From: Acidobacteriota bacterium
GTDB lineage: Bacteria; Acidobacteriota; Polarisedimenticolia; J045
Direction: 5' to 3'
Assembly (NCBI GenBank): GCA_017994815.1
Contig: JAGOJY010000023.1
Coordinates: forward strand, 1-64,000
DNA: 64,000 bases
Shown: piece by piece, positions 39,997 to 46,496 of the stretch
Position numbering within the stretch: position 1 is the first letter of the stretch
Layout of the letters: each line of letters opens with the position of its first letter
Position numbers and translations under genes: made by a program
Notes under the pieces: generated by a model
Database searches by the model: none
Seen by the model: the letters and a program-made list of their open reading frames with translations, nothing else
Told to the model about the DNA's origin: nothing

Positions 39997-40701
39997 TCAG
40001 CGGCGCGCGATCTGCCCGTCGAAGTCGTGGCAGGACGTGCAGAGCTGCTTCTGCGGCGCCGTGGACAGCAGCGCCGCGTGCCGCGAGTAGACGCGGTGGC
40101 AGCTCGCGCAGCCGATGCGGCCGTCGAACAGCCGCACCGCCGGGCCGAGCTGGTCCGCCGGGCGGTAGCCGGGGCCGGCGAGTTGCGCGTAGACGGCGAG
40201 CGGGTGCGAGACCTCGATGTTGATCGGCGGGGCGGCGGCGGTGCCCGCCTGGCCGTGTCCCGCAGCGTGGCAGACCAGGCAGCGGCGAGAGATCTCCTGC
40301 GGGTCGGCCGGCGGGCCGTCGGGGCCGGCGAGCCACACGCCGCCGTGGACCGTGTCGGGGTAGTTGGCGTGCGCGCGGTCCCAGGCCCCGTCGGCGAAGT
40401 GGCAGCGGGCGCAAAGCTCCGCGGGCGCGGCGCGCAGGAAGTGGGGCCGCGGCGTGTCGGAGCCGGCGCCGTGGTGCGTGTGGCAGGTCAGGCAGGTGAT
40501 CCGGCCCCCGTCGAGCGGCAGCCCCGCGGCGTCGCCGGCGATCCGCCCCGCCACCGGCACGTCGAGCGGGTGTGGCGCGAGGCCGGGCGCCGAGGACGGG
40601 TGACAGGCGGTGCAGTCGGGTTCCGAAGCGGCAGGGGAGACGGCGGGAATGGCACACCAGCACAGCAAGGCTGCGGCCACGAGGCGGCCGACGCTGCCCA
40701 T
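39997..40701 (-). CDS. Six-haem c-type cytochrome (convergent)
   Basis: The 234-residue exported protein has six CxxCH motifs (DCTACH, TCLTCHTHHG, LCARCH, RCLVCH, GCASCH, LCTSCH), the last close to the C-terminus. The signal peptide (LVAAALLCWCAIPAVSPAA) follows the ATG at 40699-40701, which I prefer over an upstream ATG that adds a Pro/Arg-rich stretch. It lacks the FHSGGV start of the OmcS-like proteins and looks like a small periplasmic electron carrier. It ends eleven bases from the end of the second OmcS-like gene and is transcribed towards it. Confidence 0.85.
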   Translation of the reverse strand: MGSVGRLVAAALLCWCAIPAVSPAASEPDCTACHPSSAPGLAPHPLDVPVAGRIAGDAAGLPLDGGRITCLTCHTHHGAGSDTPRPHFLRAAPAELCARCHFADGAWDRAHANYPDTVHGGVWLAGPDGPPADPQEISRRCLVCHAAGHGQAGTAAAPPINIEVSHPLAVYAQLAGPGYRPADQLGPAVRLFDGRIGCASCHRVYSRHAALLSTAPQKQLCTSCHDFDGQIARR

Positions 40702-40928
40702 CGATGCCTCGAACTCCGCAACGCGATCCGGCGCCGGGGCCGGCCCCTTCCGGAATCTAGGTCCCGCCGCGCGGGGCCGCCACGCGGCGCCGGTCGCCGG
40801 AAACCGGCGGCGGGAGCCCGGACCCGCCGGCCCGCGCCCCCGCGGGGAGACCGGCATTACCGGCCGGGTCAACTGTGGTAGCGTCGCTGCGGCGAGAGCG
40901 GGCGACGGGGACGTGTCGCGGAACGGGC
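40702..40928. other. Divergent intergenic region, no gene
   Basis: The 227 bases lie between the convergent cytochrome gene and the sensor operon, which point away from each other, so both promoters must be here. The sequence is almost pure G/C with several GC-rich hairpins (for example GCCGGGGCCGGCCCC around 40732). TGGTAGCGTCGCTGC near 40881 has the GG-N10-GC spacing of sigma-54 promoters but a poor consensus match, and I do not call it. Confidence 0.3.
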
Positions 40929-41876
40929 ATGTGTAGCGCGCGAGGCGCGCGGACGGCGGCCCCGGCGACGGGACCGGCCCTCCTGCTGCTCCTGGTCCTC
41001 GCCCTGGCGGCGGTGGCGGGGTGCGGGGGTCCTGTACCCCCGCGGACGCCCCGCACCGGGCAGCCGGAGGTCCTGATCGGCCTCGCCCCCGAGCACAACC
41101 TGTTCCGGCAGCTCGAGCGCCACGAGCCGCTCGCGGCCTACCTTGGCCGCAAGGTCGGCGCGCGCATCCGGCTCAAGGTCCTGCCGCAGTACGCCGACAT
41201 CGTCGACGACTTCGCCGCGCAGAACCTCGACGGCGCGTTCTTCGGCAGCTTCACCTACGTCCTGGCCCACGAGCGCCACGGCGTGGTCGTCGTGGCGCGC
41301 CCGGAGTGGCCGGGCAACCGCTCGACCTACCACGGGATGGTCCTCGTCCGGCGCGACAGCGGCATCCGCGGCGCCGCCGACCTGCGCGGCAAGCGCTTCG
41401 CCTTCGTCTCCAAGGCCACGACCGCGGGGTACCTCCTGCCGCTGCACTTCTTCGCCAACGCCGGGATCGCGGACCCGGTCGCCTTCCTCGGCGAGGCGTA
41501 CTTCACCGGCACGCACGAGGACGTGATCCTCGACGTCTTGCGCGGCCGCGCCGACGCCGGCGCGGCCAAGAACACCGTCTACGAGCGGCTGGCGGCCGAG
41601 GACGCGCGCCTCGACCGCGAGCTGGTCGTGCTCGAGCGTTCACCGGAGGTGCCGGAAAACGCTCTCGCGCTCCGGCGCGACATCGACCCGCGGCTGCGCT
41701 CCGCGCTGCGCGACGCGCTGTTGGCGATGGACGCCGACCCCGCGGGGCGGCAGGTGCTCGCCGACTATGGCGCGGTGCGCTTCCTCGCTACGCGCCACGA
41801 GGACTACCGGCCGGTCTACGAGTACGCGCGCGAGGCCGGGCTGGACCTGGCGCACCACGAGCACCACGATCGATGA
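40929..41876 (+). CDS. PhnD/phosphonate-type substrate-binding lipoprotein of a sensor operon
   Basis: The 315-residue protein has a lipobox (LAAVAGCGG) and a PhnD-like periplasmic binding fold: VLIGLAPEHNLFRQLERHEPLAAYLG at the N-terminus, GAFFGSFTYVLAHERHG, DLRGKRFAFVSKATTAGYLLP and GRADAGAAKNTVYERL. No transporter permease or ATPase is encoded with it. It overlaps the histidine kinase gene as ATGA, so it is probably a ligand-binding accessory that feeds the kinase rather than an import component. The ligand is unknown; PhnD-like sensors are known for phosphite, phosphonate, thiamine-type and other small anions. Confidence 0.82.
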   Translation: MCSARGARTAAPATGPALLLLLVLALAAVAGCGGPVPPRTPRTGQPEVLIGLAPEHNLFRQLERHEPLAAYLGRKVGARIRLKVLPQYADIVDDFAAQNLDGAFFGSFTYVLAHERHGVVVVARPEWPGNRSTYHGMVLVRRDSGIRGAADLRGKRFAFVSKATTAGYLLPLHFFANAGIADPVAFLGEAYFTGTHEDVILDVLRGRADAGAAKNTVYERLAAEDARLDRELVVLERSPEVPENALALRRDIDPRLRSALRDALLAMDADPAGRQVLADYGAVRFLATRHEDYRPVYEYAREAGLDLAHHEHHDR

Positions 41877-43318
41877 AACGCACGATCCTCGTCGCGCTGG
41901 CGATCTACTCCGCGCTGTTCGCGCTGTGCGGGGCGTACATCATCTTCTCGATCCACGGCGCGACCGCCCGCCTCGACCACCTGATCATGCTGCACCAGGT
42001 GGAGATCCTCCGCGAGCACTACATGCTGCAGATCAAGCACGTGCAGACCGACCTGGCGCTGCGCAACACGGCGCACTCGCGCGATTTCGACGAGGTCGTG
42101 GCCGACGTCGTCAACATGGGCCGGGTCATCCACACGTGCTACGACTGCCACCACCGGCCGGAGGTCCTGGCCCGCATCGACGGGCTGCGCGACGAGACGG
42201 AGGCGTACAAGCAGGCGCTCAGCCGCGTGTTGACGTACCGCGGGAACGCGGCGCGGCTGGCGGCCGAGGAGGAGACGGCGTTCCATCTGGGCGAGGCGCT
42301 GACCGGCAACGTGGGCAACATGATCGCGATGACGGCGGCGCGGCTGGAATCGAACACCCAGCGCACGATGGAGCAGGTGCGGCGGATGAGCCGCTTCCTC
42401 TACGTTCTGCTGGCCGCCGGCCCGCTGGCGTCGCTGGCGCTGGCGGCCGTCTTCGTCCGCGGGCTGACCAAGCCGATGGGCGTGCTGCTGGAAGGCACGC
42501 GGCGCCTGCAGCGCGGCGAGCTGGGGTACCGCGTGCGCGGCCTCAAGCACGAGTTCGGCGAGCTGGGCCAGGCGTTCAACGAGATGGCGGCGTCGATCCA
42601 GCGCCAGCTCGAGCGCATGCAGCGCACCGAGCAGATGGTGCTGGTCGGCGAGCTGGCGGCGGGGCTCGCGCACGAGATCAAGAACCCGCTGGCCGGGATG
42701 AAGGTGGCGGTGGAGGTGCTGTCGGCCGAGGCCGGCGTCCCCGACGAGGACCGCGACGTGCTGCGCCAGATGAAGGTCGAGGTCGAGCGGCTCGAGAGCC
42801 TGATGAAGAGCTTCCTCAGCTTCGCGCGCCCGCCCAAGCCGCACCCGCAGGAGGTGGACGTCAACGGCGTGGTGCGCAACGCGCTCGCGTTCTACGTGCG
42901 CACGCCGCGCGTGGGACAGGTCGTGCCGCGGATCGAGGTCGTGCAGGAGCTGCGACCGCTGCCGCCGACGCTCGCCGACCCCTCGCAACTGCAGCAGGTG
43001 CTGTTGAACCTCCTGCTGAACGCCGCGGAGGCGATGTCCTCCGGCGGCACGCTGACGGTGCGCACGCTGGTCGATCAGGACGCGATCCGCATCGATGTCG
43101 CCGACACCGGGCGCGGCTTCGACCCGCAGCAGGCGGAGAAGATGTTCCAGCCGTTCTTCACCACCAAGCCGCGCGGCACCGGGCTCGGGCTCGCGATCTG
43201 CCGCCAACTGATCGAGCAGCAGTCGGGGACGATCGCGGCCGCGCCGAACCCGGGCGGCGGGGCGCTGTTCACGGTGCGGTTGCCGCTGCGGGCGGTGCCG
43301 GCGGGGGCGGGAGCATGA
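41873..43318 (+). CDS. Sensor histidine kinase with a c-type haem motif in its periplasmic domain
   Basis: The 481-residue kinase has transmembrane helices at about 5-27 and 175-196 enclosing a 150-residue periplasmic helical domain. That domain contains a single CxxCH motif, CYDCH at 89-93, so it probably carries covalent haem c. HAMP (about 197-250), the phospho-acceptor H267 in AAGLAHEIKNPL, and the ATPase boxes N (LLNLLLNAAEAM), G1 (DTGRGFD), F and G2 (GTGLGLAI) follow. The haem suggests redox, oxygen or nitric oxide sensing. It is overlapped by the PhnD-like lipoprotein upstream and by the sigma-54 response regulator downstream, which is surely its partner. Confidence 0.93.
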   Translation: MKRTILVALAIYSALFALCGAYIIFSIHGATARLDHLIMLHQVEILREHYMLQIKHVQTDLALRNTAHSRDFDEVVADVVNMGRVIHTCYDCHHRPEVLARIDGLRDETEAYKQALSRVLTYRGNAARLAAEEETAFHLGEALTGNVGNMIAMTAARLESNTQRTMEQVRRMSRFLYVLLAAGPLASLALAAVFVRGLTKPMGVLLEGTRRLQRGELGYRVRGLKHEFGELGQAFNEMAASIQRQLERMQRTEQMVLVGELAAGLAHEIKNPLAGMKVAVEVLSAEAGVPDEDRDVLRQMKVEVERLESLMKSFLSFARPPKPHPQEVDVNGVVRNALAFYVRTPRVGQVVPRIEVVQELRPLPPTLADPSQLQQVLLNLLLNAAEAMSSGGTLTVRTLVDQDAIRIDVADTGRGFDPQQAEKMFQPFFTTKPRGTGLGLAICRQLIEQQSGTIAAAPNPGGGALFTVRLPLRAVPAGAGA

Positions 43319-44730
43319 GCGTGAGCGCCGGCGCGCACGGCAAGGGCCGCGTGTTCCTCGTCGACGACGACGAGCTGATCGTGAACATGTTGGCCCGTGC
43401 GCTGCGCGGCGAGGGTTACGAGGTCGGGAGCACCGGCGACCCGGCCGACGCGCTGGCGCGGATCCGGGCCTTCGCCCCCGCGGCGATCCTGATGGACATC
43501 AACCTGCCGGGCAAGACCGGCATCGACCTGTTGCAGGAGATCATCGGCGAGGGCGTGACGTCGCAGGTGATCATGCTGACGGCAGACGACAGCGCGGAGA
43601 CTGCCGTGCGCGCGATGAAGCTCGGTGCGACGGACTACCTCACCAAGCCGTTCAACCTCGAGGAGGTGAAGCTCGTCGTCGCCGGTGCCGTGGAGAAGGG
43701 CGCGCTGCGCAAGGAGGTGGACTACCTCCGGCGCATCAGCTCCGAGATCAACGAGCGGCCGATCTGCGGTGTGTCGGCGGCGATCGTCGCGCTGAAGGAG
43801 GACGCGGCCCGGCTGGCCGAGGCCGGCGTGCGGACGGTGCTCTTGACCGGCGAGAGCGGCACGGGCAAGGAGGTCTTCGCCCGCTACATGCACCAGGTGA
43901 TCTACGGCGCCGGCCCGTCGGGCCAGGCGCCCTTCATCGGGATCAACTGCGCCGCGCTGCCGGAGCAGCTGATCGAGAGCGAGCTGTTCGGCCACGAGAA
44001 GGGCGCGTTCACCGACGCCAAGGCGGACAAGAAGGGCGTGTTCGAGCTGGCCTACGGCGGGTCGATCCTGCTCGACGAGATCGGCGAGATGAAGCCGGTC
44101 CTGCAGACCAAGCTGCTGCGCGTCCTCGAGGAGCGGCAGGTGCGGCGGATCGGCGGGCGCCAGGACATCCCGTTCGAGGCCGCGGTGTTCGCCACGACCA
44201 ACCGCAACCTCGAGGAGGCCGTGGCGCAGGGCGAGTTCCGGACCGACCTGTTCTACCGTTTGAACGCCTTCGCCCTGCACATCCCGCCGCTGCGCGAACG
44301 TCGCGACGACGTGCCGGAGCTGGCGCGGTTCTTCCTCGCGCGGTTCACGGCGCGCTACCGGCGCTCCGGTCTGCGCTCGTTCTCGCCGGCCGCCGAGCGG
44401 CTGATGATGGCCTACGACTGGCCGGGCAACGTCCGCGAGCTGCGCAACGTCGTCGAGCGGATCGTCGTGCTCGGGCGGGGCGAGACCGTCGAGCCCGAGC
44501 ACCTGCCGAAGGAGATCCTGCAGCAGCAGCCGCCCGCCGCGCCGCCGGCGGCGCGCTCCGCCGACCCGATCGTGCTGCCGGAGGGCGGCCTGTCGCTCGA
44601 CGAGCTGGAGCGCGAGCTGATCCGCCAAGCGCTCGAGCGCGCGGCGGGCAACAAGGCGCTCGCGGCGCGGCTGTTGAACCTGAGCTACGACTCGCTGCGC
44701 TACCAGATCAAGAAGTTCGGGCTGGAGTGA
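43315..44730 (+). CDS. Sigma-54-dependent response regulator (NtrC family)
   Basis: The 471-residue protein has a receiver domain (phospho-acceptor D61 in LMDINLPG), an AAA+ domain (Walker A GESGTGKE near 179-186, Walker B ILLDEIGE near 251) and a Fis-type helix-turn-helix (about 428-471, ending LSYDSLRYQIKKFGLE). The sigma-54 contact loop reads GAFTDA (230-235) instead of GAFTGA; a Gly-to-Asp change at this position is known to alter activation in NorR, but it also occurs naturally in some regulators. It is coupled to the haem-sensing kinase. The candidate sigma-54 promoter at 24839 is a plausible target. Confidence 0.95.
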   Translation: MSVSAGAHGKGRVFLVDDDELIVNMLARALRGEGYEVGSTGDPADALARIRAFAPAAILMDINLPGKTGIDLLQEIIGEGVTSQVIMLTADDSAETAVRAMKLGATDYLTKPFNLEEVKLVVAGAVEKGALRKEVDYLRRISSEINERPICGVSAAIVALKEDAARLAEAGVRTVLLTGESGTGKEVFARYMHQVIYGAGPSGQAPFIGINCAALPEQLIESELFGHEKGAFTDAKADKKGVFELAYGGSILLDEIGEMKPVLQTKLLRVLEERQVRRIGGRQDIPFEAAVFATTNRNLEEAVAQGEFRTDLFYRLNAFALHIPPLRERRDDVPELARFFLARFTARYRRSGLRSFSPAAERLMMAYDWPGNVRELRNVVERIVVLGRGETVEPEHLPKEILQQQPPAAPPAARSADPIVLPEGGLSLDELERELIRQALERAAGNKALAARLLNLSYDSLRYQIKKFGLE

Positions 44731-45174
44731 GCCGTCGCTGCCGACCCGGCGCTGCGCCGAGCAGTAGCCTGCGGCCAACCAGGCGTCCAGTCCGCGCGGC
44801 GCTCGTCCGCGGCGGCGGCACGAGAGGGGAGGACGCAGGTCGGCGTGTCTGTGGCGCGTCCCCGCGTCGAAGGTGGTCAGGGTCGGGCGGATGGCATTCG
44901 TGCAGGACAACGGCGCGCAACGGGTTCTGCTGGTTCGGCGAGCAGGGGGCCGGCGCTCCCCCGAGGTACGGCAAGGCGTTTTCCACGCCGGAAGGCGCGG
45001 CCCGCGCCGCTGCCGGCGAACACCTTCGCCGTCTTCTTCTCCTGCACGCCGGAGGCCGGGTTCGTGAAGCTCGGCGAGGGACGGATCGGCTTCGACGCCA
45101 TGTACGGCGTGATCGAGGACCGGCTCCACGGGCGGATGGGGATGTGACGCGGCAGCGGTTCGGCGCGGGGACTC
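44731..45174 (+). pseudogene. 444-base region with a possible frameshifted small gene
   Basis: No intact gene of normal quality is visible here. Three protein-like stretches occur in three different plus-strand frames and in order: MAFVQDNGAQ (from about 44891), NGFCWFGEQGAGAPPRYGKAF (from about 44922), and NTFAVFFSCTPEAGFVKLG followed by FDAMYGVIEDRL up to a stop at 45145-45147. If joined they would give a protein of roughly 85 residues. This looks like a small gene broken by two frameshifts, or sequence errors in one. An intact 100-codon frame (44845-45147) has a low-complexity first half and is less convincing. I do not recognise the family. Confidence 0.35.
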
Positions 45175-45843
45175 TCAGTCGGCCGAGAAGCGCAGGCCGG
45201 CGGCGAAGCGGCCGTGCTCGGGCCGGACCCACACGACCTCGGCCGGCGTTTCGCGCCGCAGGAACCGCGCGCACGGCTCCTCGCGCGAGGTGGACCAAGC
45301 GCGCAACTTCTGCCCGGGCCGGAGCGGGAAGTCGAGGTGCAGGCGCAGCCCGCCCTGGCCGATCTCCGACATCTCGGCCTCGACGTAGCGTAGGTCGGCG
45401 TCGCCGTCGCGGTCCGGATCGAGCAGCTCGATCCTGAGCGGCGCGTGGCAGACGTAGCGCTCGTGGCGCCGGCGCTCCGGGAACTGCCCGTAGTGGCTGC
45501 GCAACAGGCCGGCGATGGCCGCCATCTCGAACGGCTTGCCGACGAACTGCCACGCCCCGGAGCCGAAGGCGCGGGCCCGGTTCTCGCACGTGTCGTCGCA
45601 GCTCAGCATCACCACGCGGGTCTGGGGACACTCGCGCTGGATGCAGTCGAGCAGGTCCAGGCCGTTCGCGTCCGGCAGGTGGATGTCGAGGAACGCGATG
45701 TCGTAGCGGGCGCGGCCGAGGCGCGCGAGGGCCTCGCCCCCGGTCTGGGCGACGTCGACGGACAGGCCCTGGCCGGCCAGCGCCCGCTCCAGGGCCCAGC
45801 AGACCAGGTTGTCGTCGTCCACGATGAGCGCAGTGAGCACCAC
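45175..45843 (-). CDS. Response regulator with C-terminal PilZ domain
   Basis: The 222-residue protein has a receiver domain (acidic pair DDD at 9-11, phospho-acceptor D53 in FLDIHLPD, K107) and a PilZ-like domain from about 120: RRRHERY supplies the RxxxR motif, and EMSEIGQGG stands at the (D/N)xSxxG motif with Glu replacing the first acidic or amide residue. PilZ domains bind cyclic-di-GMP and control motility, attachment or exopolysaccharide. The start is GTG (45841-45843, or 45838-45840). It lies downstream of cheW and cheA on the same strand and may be the output of that chemosensory pair. Confidence 0.85.
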   Translation of the reverse strand: MVLTALIVDDDNLVCWALERALAGQGLSVDVAQTGGEALARLGRARYDIAFLDIHLPDANGLDLLDCIQRECPQTRVVMLSCDDTCENRARAFGSGAWQFVGKPFEMAAIAGLLRSHYGQFPERRRHERYVCHAPLRIELLDPDRDGDADLRYVEAEMSEIGQGGLRLHLDFPLRPGQKLRAWSTSREEPCARFLRRETPAEVVWVRPEHGRFAAGLRFSAD

Positions 45844-45945
45844 CGGCCTTCAAGCAACGGGCGTGCCGCAGCGCCCTCGATCACAAGCTGTTGATCTGTA
45901 GTGTCTTACCGGTCCGGCCGCAGTGCGGGTCGCGGGGCGCGGGGC

Positions 45946-45990
45946 CGGGTTGGTGAAAGCGCGGAGGCCCGGCCCCGCGATTCCACCAAC
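45946..45990. repeat. Intergenic stem-loop, second copy of the shared arm
   Basis: GTTGGTGAAAGCGCGG (45949-45964) and CCGCGATTCCACCAAC (45975-45990) pair almost perfectly around a GC-rich loop. The 5' arm with its flank shares the 13-mer CGGGTTGGTGAAA with the stem-loop at 24726-24764. It lies between the end of cheW and the start of the REC-PilZ gene, both on the minus strand. No T-tract follows on either strand. Confidence 0.4.
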
Positions 45991-46001
45991 GACGCCGGGC
46001 T

Positions 46002-46496
46002 TTACCCTGTAACCTCCCCGGGACAGCCGGGCGCCTCGGCACCCGGTTTGGCAACGCGGACCGGGTCGTGCACGCGTGCCGTCCGCAGCGGGTCGAGGAC
46101 CAGAAGCAACCGCCCCTCCAGCTTGAAGGCGCCCCGGATCAGCTCGCGCGCGGGCCCGACCAGCGTCGCCGGCGGGGGCTCGAACGCGGCGGCGTCGGCC
46201 TCGACGACCTCGCCGATCTCGTCCACCAGGAGGCTCACGGGGCCGCCCTCGCACTTGAGGACCACGTGCATGGAGGGCGGCGGCGCGCCCGGCTGCGGCG
46301 GCAGGCCGAGGCGCCGCGCGAGGTCGATCGCGGTGACGACCTGGCCGCGCAGGTTGGCCAGCCCCGCGACCACCGCCGGCGCGAGCGGCACCGGCGTGAT
46401 CGGCAACGTGCGGATCACCTCCTGCACCGCCAGCGCCTCCACGCCGAACAGGAGTCCGCCGAGCGAGAACGTCGACAGCCGCCCGCCGCCGTTCAC
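46002..46496 (-). CDS. cheW: Chemotaxis coupling protein CheW
   Basis: The 164-residue protein is a single CheW domain: LSTFSLGGLLFGVEALAVQEVI, LANLRGQVVTAIDLARRLGL, SLLVDEIGEVVEA and RGAFKLEGRLLLVLDP. CheW links CheA to chemoreceptors. The GTG at 46494-46496 overlaps the cheA stop as GTGA. No receptor (MCP), CheR or CheB gene is present in the window, so receptors must be encoded elsewhere or the pair serves a non-flagellar pathway. Confidence 0.93.
   Translation of the reverse strand: MNGGGRLSTFSLGGLLFGVEALAVQEVIRTLPITPVPLAPAVVAGLANLRGQVVTAIDLARRLGLPPQPGAPPPSMHVVLKCEGGPVSLLVDEIGEVVEADAAAFEPPPATLVGPARELIRGAFKLEGRLLLVLDPLRTARVHDPVRVAKPGAEAPGCPGEVTG

Noticed and set aside
40881..40895. Possible sigma-54 promoter before the sensor operon.
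   Set aside because: Spacing fits, but TGGTAG and GCTGC match the consensus poorly.
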